The notes below the pieces were generated by a model. The model had not been told where the DNA came from, did no database searches, and saw only the letters and a list, made by a program, of their open reading frames with translations. A program made the position numbers and the translations under genes. From Adiantum capillus-veneris (lineage: Eukaryota; Streptophyta; Polypodiopsida; Polypodiales; Pteridaceae), in NCBI GenBank assembly GCA_014529385.2, contig CM043948.1, positions 26,787,768 through 26,851,767 of the forward strand: a stretch of 64,000 nt of DNA, given 5' to 3'. Positions 21,245-33,666 of the stretch are shown here, piece by piece. How positions within the stretch are numbered: the first letter of the stretch is position 1; every line of letters starts with the position of its first letter.

Positions 21245-22054
21245 TCATATGGTCTCATCCGACATGGTGCATACAATTGGCCGTTCTCCCGAGCGAGGAT
21301 CATCTCCTTGCTTACCCACTCTATGTGCTCCATAGACCATAACTCCGGACATGCCGAAGTGGGTTTTGAAGAAATATTCAATAACAATGGCAAGAGAAGG
21401 ATGCGACTCTAAATTCTCTTCAAAAATTCCAGGAATAACAATGTTCTTGGAACATCGCTCCCGTTCCTTCAACTCCTCCACATCCACATTCTCAACATTC
21501 TTTGTTTGAACCATAGCTTGCATGAGTGAGGAATTAGGAACCACATTGTTACAACATACATCAGCCCAAAACTTGTTTGCGCATACATTTTTCATGTCGC
21601 ATACCTCCCAGCTCATGGTGTCAAATTTCTCCACTTGCAATACATGATCATGCTCTACTTTGCTCATGCGCTCCTTCAAGGCATTCAAGTCCACAAGAGA
21701 CCGCTTACATTCCTTGAATTCCTCTTCAAGTTGCATCAAATGTGTTGTTTTCATCTCAAGTGTCCTCTTGAGATTCTCATTCTCAACCACAGGTAACCTT
21801 ATTGTGCCATTCTCCATTGCAAGTGCCCGTAAGTTTTCGCCTTGTTTGTTTACGGTCTCTTGCAATGATACCAAGTATGCCATGATCATGGTTTTTGATG
21901 TCGGTGGTTGTGTTGCTATCTCCACAATTAGGAGATTTTGGATCATTTTCCACAATGGTTGTGGACCTTGTTGAAGAAGAAGAACCCTTGTGAGTGCCGA
22001 AAGACATTGTATGTAAAATAAGATATGAAAGTCAACTTTCCTGAACATGTTCAC
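21245..22054 (-). pseudogene. LINE ORF1-like protein (coiled coil + RRM-like domain)
   Basis: About 269 codons. Residues about 70-160 form a coiled coil (LVSLQETVNKQGENLRALAM; LMQLEEEFKECKRSLVDL). This is followed by ERERCSKNIVIPGIFEEN, SLAIVIEYFFKTHFG and YGAHRVGK, then RPIVCTM, the order of the L1-type ORF1 RNA-binding domain (R...N.VI.G..E...., AHRVG, RPI.V). The known role is RNA chaperone/RNP formation for LINE retrotransposition. The first residues look non-coding, so the real start is probably internal. No ORF2 follows. Confidence 0.6.
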
Positions 22055-22480
22055 TACAGAAATGCTGCTAGAAAAATGCCTTTCATAACTTTGAAGTTTT
22101 TTGTTTTTACATCAATGCATAGAGAGCGCTGTGCTCTTCAATTGAGGCAATGAAATGTTATATTAAACGTCTTCAAAGGGCCAAAATTACCTATGAGACC
22201 AAACTGATACAATCCTTGTGGATCTAATGCAATGTCTGGGTACAAAAATAAAATAAATTAAAGTGAAAGAATAAAACTAAAAGACTCGAATTGTCAGCCT
22301 GAAAATCATCATCATCATCATCATCCAGCCTGAGGATGCCTGGCATCGGGCGTTGTCTGAGAAAGTATTGCCATCTATCATTGAAGAGCTTCTTCAATTT
22401 CCACCTCCGTAAATAATCATATTGGGCATCTTGTCACAAAGTGATGACGTGGCTACCCGAGAGGAAACCTTGACTGCTAC
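22055..22480. other. No gene recognised
   Basis: A short CAT trinucleotide run occurs at about 22309-22325. Otherwise nothing is seen. Confidence 0.4.
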
Positions 22481-22482
22481 TG

Positions 22483-22580
22483 AAAACCCTGAATCAACAA
22501 ACCCTAACCCTAAAATCTGCAAACCCTAAAATCTGCCAAGAACCCTAAAACTACAAAAACCCTAACCCTAACCCTAAAAG
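22483..22580 (+). repeat. Interstitial telomere-type motifs (CCCTAA)
   Basis: AACCCTAACCCTAACCCTAA at about 22558-22577 plus scattered AAACCCTAA motifs over 100 bp. It is consistent with a plant telomere repeat (CCCTAAA), degenerate and short. It sits about 400 bp left of an LTR-like repeat. Confidence 0.65.
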
Positions 22581-22969
22581 GGCAGCAATGAAAAAGCGTT
22601 GAGATGCTGATGTGGCATCGTACGGTAGGGCCCAGAAAAAGCCGCACAATTCACGGCAGCCAGCAGCCAGTTTTTCTCTATGCAAATTAGAGAAAGAGAG
22701 AGAGGGAGAGGATACTTTTTTTTTCTTTATTTTCCTAAAGCTCAAGAGAGCTTGAGAGAGGAAAGAGATTCTGCTTTTATTTTAGGCTTTTGATCTGAAG
22801 CTTTTGGGGCTCTGCTTTTGGCATCCCTTGTAAACAAATAAATAAGTGGTGAGGGCTCACACTCTGCAGAGCATCTGGACACAGAGTCTGGGAGTGAGAC
22901 CCAACCACTCTTGTACTTTGAACTGATTAATACAAAAAGATATACCGAAAGGGGTGCCAGTCTTTGGGG

Positions 22970-23570
22970 CCAATATCTCTAGGCATGGAACTCCGTCGGG
23001 CCAATGTTGAATCTATTGCACGAACTGTGAATTGTTTTGAAGTGGTTATTTGGTGTTGTCGCGATTGATTCTTGACTTGGAGTGTCCAAGTCTATTACAG
23101 TGGTATCAGAGCACGACCGATTTCTCTTCTACACAAAATCCGATCCCAAATTTTTTTTCCACGGCACCTATGGCTTCACGCAATGATCAGTCGACTCCCA
23201 CTGCATCCGGAGATGCGGGGGGCAGGGATCACAATGAAGATTCCGGCAGAGAGTATGGCCCGCCTCAGCCTACTCAGGCAGAGATACAAGAGATGGAGCG
23301 TCGTCAATTGATCGGCGATGCAACAAAGATGATGCTCAATTTTGCGAAGGACCCAAAATTTGCAAAATATATGAGCGAAACTTCTTTTCAGGAAGTGCAC
23401 GAGCAGTGGCTAAAAACCACAACACCACCCCCGAAACCCGCTCCAATATCTCTAGGCACGAAACTCCACTGGGCCAGTGTTGAATCTATTGTGAATTGTG
23501 AATTGTTTTGAAGTGGTTATTTGGTGCTGTCGCGATTTATTCTTGACTTGGAGTGTCCAAGTCTGCTACA
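22970..23570 (+). mobile_element. LTR-retrotransposon remnant with PBS and gag start
   Basis: Two direct copies of about 130 bp (22970-23099 and 23443-23570) both end CTTGGAGTGTCCAAGTCT then a TACA terminus. Immediately after the first is TGGTATCAGAGC (23101-23112), the initiator-Met tRNA primer-binding site. An ORF from 23170 (MASRNDQSTPTASGDAGG onward) ends where the second copy begins; it is likely the first about 90 residues of a gag. The right half of the element is deleted so that gag runs straight into the second repeat copy. The 5' border of the LTR is not defined and may reach back to about 22.4 kb. Confidence 0.7.
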
Positions 23571-25460
23571 CATCTTCCATGTTGTGCTAGAATAGTCATG
23601 ATTCTCTAGTGAAGCCTTCGTCAATGTTGTGGTCGCCCCGATAGACATCGGCATCTAGCTCTCGCGAGCCCAGTGGCTCTATCTGCTAATATACGCGTGG
23701 TAGAAGTGGGCACTAAAGCCTGCTGCAAAGCATGCTCATTTGACTGCTGAGTCCCTGCTCTAAAGAAGCTAGTGATCTCCCTCTGTGAATGTCCCACTAC
23801 TTGGTCTCCTCAAGGGACTTTCCTTGTGTCTACGTAGCTCTAGAAAAAACAACTTGAGGCATCTTTGATCCCGATATCTCATGAATCTAGCCAATGGTCC
23901 AAATCCCTCTCTGAATAGATAGTGAAAGCGCCTTTGTATCTCGTAGTATATCGGACAATGACAAATGTGATGTAACTCTATCTCTAAATAGAAAGTGAAA
24001 GCAGCCTCGTATCTTGTAGTATATCCAACAATGACAATGTGATGTAACTGTGTCTCTGGATCTATATGACATAAATGGCATATCCTAGATTCTAATGGTA
24101 CTCCCCTAAATGTGACAGAGGCTCAATCTTTAGCTGATACGATGATTTGCGTATCTAACCAATAGCAAATCGTATCCCATAGGATAAATGAGAGAGAGTG
24201 AAGAAAGAAAGGAATATTAATGTCTACAAAAGGCGAATGCGACCTACGAGAAGTACCAAATTACATCCCCGGGGGATTCACTCTATATGCAAAATGGGAC
24301 GCCACCTGCGAGCGGACAACTTTGATAAAACCCCTATATACGACTCATATTATGGAATATGACCCCCCTTTCTACGCTTATACAAAATTCAATGCAAAAA
24401 ACTATTATACCCCTATTGTACATATAAAATTTAGGTCTCACATGATCTAATTGAGTAAAACTAGTCAAAGAGCATGTAGCATAGTGACTAGCAATGTACT
24501 AAGGAACCACTTTTGTTGATAACTAGATATACCCTCAATGTGTCTTAGTTTGACTTCTAAACTATGTGCTCGTTTAGCCTGCACTCTAGCTACTCATCCA
24601 ATTCTGACCCATCTAAACTACTCAAAAAACATGGTTATAAAGTTGTGTTAGGTTCTTCGTGTAAATTTGCATCTATACAAACTCTTTATTGCTTTCATCC
24701 CGCATCAAATGAGCTATAATAAAAAACAAGTAATCGATACAAAGCAATGTTGGTTCTTGCATGTATCTTGGTAGCTATTGACTCAAAAGTTTGAGGGAAG
24801 ACTCTTTTGGGAGGCCATGATTTTGAAACACAAAAACTTCCTTTCATTTCCCCTTTTTCTCACCCCCCCCCCCCCCCCCCCCCCCTCCCCAACAAATATG
24901 ATACCCCCTCCCTTATTTTTAAGCTTAGGAGATAAATTATTGGGGGCCTACCCCTAACTTATACGCTTATGTAACTTGTTTAAAAAAAACCCCTCCCCTG
25001 CACTTACGTGGTGCAATAAGTTTTCTGTGGTAAATTCCCCGTGATTACATCCATGTTTGAAGTCTTGTCTTTAGCAAAAATTGAAAATAGCATCCTACAC
25101 TTAAGGTAGAAGCTGAAAATTTAAAGGGCCAAGTTTCTAGAAGAGGGGGAGATCTTGTACTCTCTCTCCTTGGGTCTTTAGATAATCCCATGAGCTCCTT
25201 GGATAAGGTGGTCCAAGGCTGTTTTGACTGAAGCATTAGGTGTTGTGTCTTCGCTGCTTCATTACGATAGCTTTGATCTGGCCATAATATGCACCTCTCA
25301 AGTGTCGCCCTGGTGGGTGCATTTGTTGGGCTCAGCAGATTGTGTGCGATGGATGTTGAGTGTGAATCCATGATTGGGGGGTGTAAGATATGTGGTGGAG
25401 TGGCTCTGTTGCTATTGATCTGGCTCATGTGGGGTCTAGTCTGCTGAATAAATCAGTCAT

Positions 25461-25463
<3 letters not shown>
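23571..25463. other. No gene recognised; contains a tandem duplication and a poly-C tract
   Basis: A C tract lies at about 24866-24893. Frames are short and interrupted. The LTR-like repeat ends at the left edge. Confidence 0.45.
23915..24057. repeat. Diverged about 71-bp tandem duplication
   Basis: AATAGATAGTGAAAGCGCC...GTATCTCGTAGTATAT and AATAGAAAGTGAAAGCAGCC...GTATCTTGTAGTATAT lie head to tail, both followed by CAATGACA and GTGATGTAACT. Confidence 0.75.

Positions 25464-25526
<63 letters not shown>
25464..25526. repeat. GA microsatellite
   Basis: About 62 bp of GA. Confidence 0.9.
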
Positions 25527-25529
<3 letters not shown>

Positions 25530-28478
25530 GAGGAGAGAGATATGGAAGGATATATTTATTGTCTTAAGGTCAAATATGAGCTATGGAACCAAAGATACAT
25601 GTGATCTACTATGTGTGGGGTTAGTAAGTGACTCTTGATACTTGAGGATCATGGTGATGAGAGTCACAACAATGAAGAGCCCACAATGTGGCTAGGAGAG
25701 GAAAGTATGGAGGTCTAAGGCATGGCTAAAAATGGAGGAAAGAAAGTTTTGATGTGAGCAAAAACTTAGTCTAGTGATTTGTGGTACTCATACTCACTCT
25801 TGAACTTATAGTAAGCATATGTGCATAATCGAGGGGACTCTTCTCCTTAGCCCCAATGGCTATCTCGCTTCAAAGGGAGTGGGAGCTTATCTGGATGGCT
25901 GTAATAGTACATAACACCGAAAAGAGGATAGACTCAATCATATAAGGGTCATGCACAGATGGATGCAGGTCTTGACCCTTGGCAGAGATTTCGAAGTTTG
26001 GTTTCGGTAACCCTTGCTCTATCAATATCTCCAAAGGTTGTAGGAGGGTCCCAATAAGGCCTACTTGAGAAGTATCATCTGGATAACGCTCTCATTGCAT
26101 TTGAATGAAGAGACACACTTATTGGAGAAAACCTCTAAACTTTGATCTAGTCCCATCAAAGTTTTCAGCCACGCGGTGTCGAGAAATTTGCAGTCTTGCC
26201 AGGAAAGCACCGGGCTTATGGCTGTGAGAGTTTGTGAGAGAGCTCAACAAAAACTATATACAGGAGTTAAACCATAGATGCCATGAAGACTAGGGTTTAG
26301 AAAGAAGTGCAATCAAAGAAGACTCACTCTTTCTCTCTTGCATTCACACACACAAAGAAAGAACGCAAAAGAGAATGTCAAAACAATACGAGGATGAAAA
26401 CATCAAGGCTATGGTCATATCGTATCATGGGTAATATGAAAGGGTTAATGGATGAGTTAATGGCATTCAATCTTGGCTGACCAAATAGGCTACGAATTGT
26501 TCTTTGGAATTGTAGTTTTGTGCTTACCATAATATATATATTTTGTCTAGTGATTGGGATTAATTGTGTGTACAAATCCTCTTGCTTCATAGCAAGATAA
26601 CTACGCTTACGTCAAAATAAAAGTTATAGTATATGAGAGGTAGTATGATGGGATGCGGTGATAGAAGTATTTCATTAAGCCTTTCTGGGACAAAGAGAAA
26701 CACTATACATTGTTGAAAGTGTATTTTACGGCTAATCCAAATGTTAATTCTAATAGATTGTACAGAGTGAAAGCGATAGAAATGATCATCATGTGGGTTA
26801 TTCATCTACGATAGTATGTGAGAAATGTAGATATGAGAGAAGTGAAGAGATGAGAAGTTTCCCTCCCAAGACCTATTCTTGCCCGTAGGCAATAAGGATA
26901 CTGCAGGGAGAGATGTACCTGTAGAAAAGAGAACCTAGAATTTACAGAGAGGATGAATTACTAAGAATGAGAGAGATAGGTTTGCTTTAGGAGATGAGAT
27001 TAGATACATATATATATGTTGGATTACAGATGAAAAAGAAAACAACAAAAAATCAAGAAAACATCAATGTAGAACACATCTTACTTGACAAACCCTTTGG
27101 CACCATTATTGATGGAGAGAGAAGAAGAGTGGATAATTCCACTTTGATTGATACACCAAGTGCAAGACCTTCTTTGATTAGAGTTGATCTTCCAAGGTTA
27201 GCTTGTTGCAAGAATGGCTAGTCTCCCTCTAGGAGAAAGTGTAGGCTTGGGCTTATGTTAATGGCTAAGTACAATTAGGCATTATTACTCACTCCCTTGA
27301 GAATTCCTCTCATCAATGGCTTGAATGCTTGAGTTCTTTTCAAGGAAGAAGAGGTCCCCTTTTATAGGTGAAGGGAACCCCCAAGGGTTTACACAAGAAG
27401 AGAGGAGCCAGTGTGAACAGGAATTGGAAAAGTTGGAAATGAGCTGCCCCTGCATGATGTGGGCAGACTGGGGTCCAGTATTTTGCTCATATCTCCTCAA
27501 CCGTGGCTCCAAATAAAAAAGTAAAAATATGGGCAAAAACTTCAGCTCATTAGCTACGATTTTCATTTTAAAATCGTTTCCCAATTTGGATTGGAACCTT
27601 GTGTAAAAAATTCATCAAAATAGGGTCCATTTATGGCAGCAAAAGTCTTCATGTGGTCTCCTTAGCCTAGACTTTTATTTAATTCCAAAGGACACCTCAT
27701 GCCATATGAAAGCATGACATTGCTCCTTGACAAAGTTTTGTAATCATGCTTGCAATAATGCATTAAAATAAGTGTATTAAAATAAGTGTATCTTTGAAAT
27801 CATGCTACCTAGTGTCCCACTAGGATTTGATTCTCTCCTAGTAGCTATTTAAAAAGAAATATAAGAAAAGTATACATAGAATATATATATATATTGGAGT
27901 TACCCTAGATATAGGATCTAGCTAGGGTGTGAGATGATAATGAAATAGTAGAAATAAAGAATCAATGCTTTTTGCCCCAAGTTAAAGAGGCGGAGCTATT
28001 GATGCTTTTCCCATAGTATTTTCTGATGGTAAAGTAAGGATATGTTACCCTTGAGAAAAATAATAGGATGAGATAGAAGGCTTATTATTATACTTAAATA
28101 TGCATATGTACACTATAGGAAATATAATTATGTATCTAAAAAAATACAAGATAGATCTTGTAGCATGCGTTCCCACTATGTACATGTCACAGCACGACAG
28201 CGGATCCTTAGTGTCTATTTGTCTATAAAATATAGAAAACTTTAGTGTAATTTAGTGTAAAAATTTAAAATTTAGACGATTTACCTCTAAAATTTCTCAT
28301 ATGTAGATTTGCAAAGTTTTTGGAAAAAAGTTTGTTTTAAGCCCTGGACGATAAGACTTAAGTCGAGTGAAAGGCATGTGGCATTACACAATTTCCTTGG
28401 TCGACATGTATGCCAAATATGATGCACTTCATAAAGCACAAAAAGTGCTTGAGGAGCTTCCTATCTCTCATGGATAAT

Positions 28479-28480
<2 letters not shown>
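25527..28480. other. No gene recognised (about 3 kb)
   Basis: AT-rich; no convincing frame. Apart from the duplication at 26378-26805 I see no structure. Confidence 0.45.
26378..26805 (-). repeat. Diverged tandem duplication of about 215 bp
   Basis: Adjacent minus-strand frames share a pattern: FGQPRLNAINSSINPFILP and FVPERLNEILLSPHPIILP, then IRYDHSLDVFILVLF and IYYNFYFDVSVVILL. The units have drifted strongly. No family is known to me. Confidence 0.4.

Positions 28481-28574
<94 letters not shown>
28481..28574. repeat. Compound CT-AT microsatellite
   Basis: CT repeats (about 28481-28521) run directly into AT repeats (about 28522-28574). Confidence 0.9.
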
Positions 28575-28576
<2 letters not shown>

Positions 28577-29042
28577 ATATATATAAATATTTATCCCATT
28601 TTTCAATATATGTATCCTCTCCCTCTCTCTCTGATTGGCAAGAAGCTCCTCGAGCAATTCTTGTGCTTCATGAAGTCAAGAAGAGAAGTAGATCTCTTCA
28701 GTCACAAGACACCTATATATCCATGTTATATGCATCTCATGGCTAGGTTTATACTCAATTATAATTTGTTTATTTGTTTATAACTTATTTTTAATTTGTT
28801 TTTACTTAACCATCCATGTTGGTACCGACATACATTTTCATGATCACTTGCAACAATTAAATGGTGCATCTATTCTCTTTCAATGATAGATAACCATTCT
28901 TTTGGCCTTGGAAATGTTTTCCAAGGAGATCATGACGTAAATGAAGTCATCATGCCTATACCTCCATAGCAAAATAGTGTGTGAGCTGCAAAAGAATTGG
29001 CCAGATCAGGGGGGCAATTGAATTGCGAGGGTCCTTCAAAGT
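28575..29042. other. No gene recognised; left flank of the gypsy element
   Basis: AAGT ends the sequence directly left of the LTR terminus. The target duplication cannot be tested because the right LTR is truncated. Confidence 0.5.
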
Positions 29043-29962
29043 TGTGGGACGGGTGTCTAACCTCACTCCTATCTTATTGCAGATTTAGCAAGAACCACGA
29101 TTAAATTGTCAATCCATGGGACAAAGCTAACTCGACTAGTGCATAGAGGCTACAAGAGGTTGTCAATCTTTCAAAATACAACTAACAACTCGCATCTAAC
29201 TCAAGCTACACTCAAGTGACTGAACTCACCAACAGCCAATCGCTTATCGGCAAACAAATCACATCCGTTACAACATCAAATGACATCCAAACGTAACGAA
29301 ACTTCTAGGACATGTTTATAAGACCTAAGAACATTGCTTATGGTCTCAAATCCCACGTTAGGTCAAGTGCAAAAATCACAATTATTAACAACAACGGATT
29401 TTTGACCTAAATGTTTTCGACCCAGAATCCATCTAAATGCTTAGCAATGATGCCCCAAATACCCCGCGTATACTTAGTTTTTTATTTTGAAGTGTAAATT
29501 CCTACTTATGATAAAATTAAGCCGCAGGTCGGCGACGCCAAAAGCTATGAAATACTGTGAAGTGTTTAAGTCAATGCGTAGAGCTCTTACCTGCGGTTGC
29601 AATGCAACAAACGCGACTACAATGTGATAACCAGGGAGGGAGCAGGAAGCGCGAGAAGGAGAGATGTGAGTGCGGTTAACTCACGCTGTGTATTTCATTA
29701 TTCAAAACTTGAAATTAACTTACAAAATTTGGCTTTTCTACCTTAGCCAAGGTTTTTGGTGGTCAAAACTAATAATCGGGGAGCTCTAACTAAAGATGGG
29801 TAATGACAGGTTTATACAATCTAGAAGCTTGTAGCCCCTGCTCATCCATTACAAAGTTTATCCGTAAAATAGGAGTTACAATATTTCCGATTTATCAAAA
29901 TAATAAGTGTTTTTACAATGAGAGCTCCAAAAAATGGTATCTGAGTTAGCTTGCTGCTAACA
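29043..29962 (-). repeat. 3' LTR of the gypsy element (920 bp)
   Basis: On the minus strand it begins TGTTAGCAGC just after a purine-rich tract and ends CCCGTCCCACA at 29043. The outer 366 bp match the right LTR. The right LTR is truncated, so the remaining 550 bp have no partner. Contains AATCACAATTATT, a relative of the palindromic motif found in the leader. Confidence 0.8.
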
Positions 29963-29978
29963 TTCCTCCCTCCTCGCC
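29963..29978 (-). other. Polypurine tract
   Basis: Minus strand AGGCGAGGAGGGAGGAA lies immediately before the LTR TG. This is the expected plus-strand primer of a gypsy element. Confidence 0.75.
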
Positions 29979-30000
29979 TGTGTCGTCCCTTGACACAGCT

Positions 30001-33000
30001 TTATGGGCTAAAATAGTCTTTGGATTGATGGCTAGCGACGTGGTCTTTAAGTGCATGTAGAGCCTTTTTGTATCTAATCTTTCTCTCTTTATCTCGCACC
30101 TGCAAAAACTTCATAATGACTATGTTCTTAAGTTCAACTACGGAGTAGCCTACAAATCTCAAAGTCAAGTTGCTGATCACTGGCCCAAAAATATTCGTTC
30201 GCCAGGTGAAGAACCCTGTGTAGCATGCTTCCTCAAATGCCAGCATATTGTGAGAAGGTAAGAACATACATCGGGCATAGAAACCATAGAGGACTTCTTC
30301 GGAAGGTTGGACACTGAGATCGTAGCATAAACCTTTATTACCCTCAAGGAAAGATATCCATGGGGCTCCTACTTGCTCTGGCTCATGAAAGACATCAATG
30401 TAGGTAAGTAGCATTCAACAGATTTTATAAAGCATCGCACATGATAGATCAAGTAGACATTTGAAGAATGACATGGCACCCGTTAGGGTTTTCACCATGT
30501 ATTCTTCTGTGGGCGATCCTTTCTTTGGAGCTCGCAATCTCGGATAATTTAGCCAAGATGGCCGCTTCTTTGTTATTGCCTCATGTGATTGCCATGTCCT
30601 TACTCTTGGTACAAGACAGAAAGTTGGATCCTTTTGTAGCATTGCAGGTGCTCTTGTGAATAGAATCAGGTATTTTGGATTCTTGTTCAACCAGTTGGTC
30701 CGCCACTTAGGGTGGTCTTCATCTGCACCTTCTAATTGCATGTCCTTGTAAATTCTTTCTTTGACTTGGAGCAACTCCACCTTTATCAAAGGATATGGTA
30801 GGGATTGTTGATGCCATTGTGCATTGATTTGATTGGGAGTGAGTTGAGTAACATTAACAGAGTGAAGAACTCTCAACTCCCAATCCATCGCTGCTTTCCA
30901 GTGCTCATCCACCTCTTGGGTAATCTTCTCTTTGAGTGCATCTTCCTCTGCTTTTACCTGGACCATTGGTACTTTATTTGCTTCGGTTAATGGTACTCTC
31001 AAATCCTCTTTTCCACCTAGCCCTTCTACTACCTGTGTTTCCATCTTCGGGAAAAAAACTGAGGCAATATCTATCTGTGGTTGTTTTGAAGTTTCTGCTT
31101 CTTCTTGCATTTCTGGCCATCCATCTCTCAGTAGCTGGTTGACTCTTTTAAGCTCGGCTATTTCTTCTAGTAGCTCTTCTTCTCATTGTACCTGCATTAA
31201 AGCTAGGTCTCTGCGTTGAGACTACTCCATTTTTAGCTCCAACTTGAGGTCTTTGTTCTTTTTCTCTAATGCTTTGTACACTTCATCTGTCCCTTTGATC
31301 GAGGCTACTGCCAGATTTTCTCATATTTGCCGCAAAAAGGTTGCTTGATCATTTATCCTCTGCTCTGAGTATTGCAGGGAGGCATTCACTACATCTAATT
31401 GCACTTGAATCTTCGAGGGTGATAGGGTTGTAGTTAGAAGTTCATTGGTAACTTCTGTTAGCTGTTCATCTTTGGCTTTGCACGCATCTGTCAACTTCAT
31501 ATGTAGTTCACCCAATTCTTCCATCTCCTTTTGCTGCTTGTCCCTTGGTAGTTGGTGTTGTTCCGTTTTAGCATTCAATTCCTGCACTTGTTTTTGTAGA
31601 TTGGTGATGACATTTAATCTGTCTTCTAACTCTCCTTGGAGAGTGTCAATCACCATCTCCAGTTATTTAGCCTTTGTGTTGCGGCTAAGTGCTGCTGATC
31701 TGAGTCTTCCCGTCATATCCTGCATTTGCTTTTCATATTCATTGACTTGCAGGATTACCTCATCATTGGATTGCCAATATTCATTTCTTGTGAGCTGCCT
31801 AGATGTCTCGACAGTCTCTTGTGTCTCTCTTAGCTGCGTTGTGGAGGCTGATTGTTCTTGCCCTTGAGGATGTGGTTGGCCTTCTTCTGCTTTGGCATCC
31901 TGAGGCCTTGTGGATGCCTCGACCGTTTCGTGTTGTGTGGAGGTAGAAGGTGTTTCCTCTGTTCCATGTTCTTGTGTTTGTTCAAACTTTGTGGTCTCCT
32001 CTGGTGCAGGACTTGCTGCCCTTTTCGACTCTGGTTCTTATTCTTTGTGTTGCTCTTGTGTAGTGGTTCCTTGTTGTGAAGATTCTACTGCTTCTTTTTT
32101 TTCAGGCTCTGTTTCTTTTGTGGGCTCAGTTTTGGTGGTTCTATCTGCTGGTGATGGTGGTGGCCTTAGCATGGGGCAATCATGTTGTTCTGTAGGGAGA
32201 CATGTCACCTTGTTCATATTGGGCTTCTCTTTGTGCGATTGCTTCTTTTGCTTGTTTTTGTTGCTCCACCATCTCTTTAGCTTAAGCTTCCTTCAGCTTC
32301 AATGCTTCTGCTTCATTATACATTCTTTCTAATAGATCCTTTGGATCTTCTAGTTCTTTCCTAGCATGGTGCTTTGTTCTTGGTCCTTTCACTTCAATAG
32401 GTACCCACTTTGCAGGGTCCTTGCCTTGAGCTTGGTGGCTGCGTTCATAGGAGTGTTTCTCTCTCTCAAATCTTGCTTTCTTATGCTATGGCTCCTCCTG
32501 GTTTGCTGCTACTGCTTTTATTTTCATCTCCTCATGTCTGATTCTTTTCTCCTCATTGTCCGAGCTTTCACTGCTATGCCGTTCTGGAGAGCTCTCGGCA
32601 GATTCTTCACTAGATTTATATGTTCTTTTGGTAGATCTTGTGGCTCTTGGAGATGTTTGTGCTTACAGTATCCACGTGTTCTAATCCGGGGCAGGTGGAA
32701 AATTATCTGCCATGACGACAGCATGGTAGGCAATTATTGTAAGAACCTCTTGTGCTCCAGAATATGTGATTTTACCCTCTTTCTTTGTCCCTTTCAATGT
32801 GGAAAAAACATATTGTGCATGGTCAATTGGTTGCCTGGTCGTGGAATTTAGAACTTGTGTAAATGTGGTGGAAACCACATGATTGGGTGTCGTGTACCTT
32901 GGCGGTCTCTTGGCGAGGAAATGGAAGTGTTGGTGATACAATCTTGTAGGTTATTCCACTTGTTTCTGGATAAGATTGGCAAACATGGCAGCAGCGGTCT

Positions 33001-33666
33001 CCTTGCTGAAGGTTCCTACCGTCTTTCTATCTCTTGCCCTCATGGTCATTTCTGGATAAGATTGGCAAACATGGCAGCAGCGGTCTCCTTGCTGAAGGTT
33101 CCTACCGTCTTTCTATCTCTTGCCCTCATGGTCATTCCTTCTGTTGGCAGTTTGAGAGCTTCTACCACTATCTCTTTTGTAATCGCCACTTTGACTTTGT
33201 TCCCTTACTGGTCAGAGATTTGGGCGGTTCCATCTTCTTTGATTGTGGACAAGAGCTCATAAGATTTTTGGGAATCCACTCCACATGGCTCTTGCTCGTA
33301 AAACTCTCTGAGGCCAAGCCTTCTGTTGGCTTCTTTTGTCTCGAGCTTTGCGGAGACATCATAGACTTCTTTTGGTAGAAGTTGCGGTTCTACCCGATGT
33401 CCTTCTTCGCTTTTGAATCTACCTGTGAAAATCATTGTGTTATGCTCTTCAAGCTGTTCTTTCAACAGGTAGGTTGCTTGACTAAACTGGGTTCCATTTG
33501 GTATGGTGGTAGTTCTTGTAGCTTCTCCTTTTGTGAGACCCTCTTCTTGGTCTTCTCTGTAGCTTGCATGGCTCTTGTTAAGTGAATAGAGTGTCAAAGT
33601 TAGCAAATTTGGCAGATTCTTCTCTAAAATGTCCTTCAATTTGAATTGCTGACAAATTGAGTCCAA
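30001..33666 (-). pseudogene. 3' ORF of the gypsy element, coiled-coil protein
   Basis: A broken frame follows integrase and precedes the polypurine tract. The part at 31110-30001 is open except for one TGA near 30415 and encodes HWKAAMDWELRVLHSVNVTQ, PSWLNYPRLRAPKKG, WISFLEGNKGLCYDLSVQPS and GFYARCMFLPSH. Upstream (31656-31321) is a strong coiled coil (LQKQVQELNAKTEQHQLP). The N-terminal portion is at 33666-33205. Extra ORFs between pol and the 3' LTR are known in some plant gypsy lineages, but I recognise no envelope features such as a signal peptide or membrane anchor. Function unknown. Confidence 0.5.
32965..33136. repeat. 86-bp perfect-looking tandem duplication
   Basis: Two head-to-tail copies begin TCTGGATAAGATTGGCAAAC at 32965 and 33051. 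They are nearly identical, so the duplication is recent relative to the host ORF, and it shifts that frame. Confidence 0.9.

Noticed and set aside
30001-33666. Envelope-like gene of a plant endogenous retrovirus
   Set aside because: No signal peptide, furin-like site or membrane anchor; it is a coiled-coil protein of unknown function.
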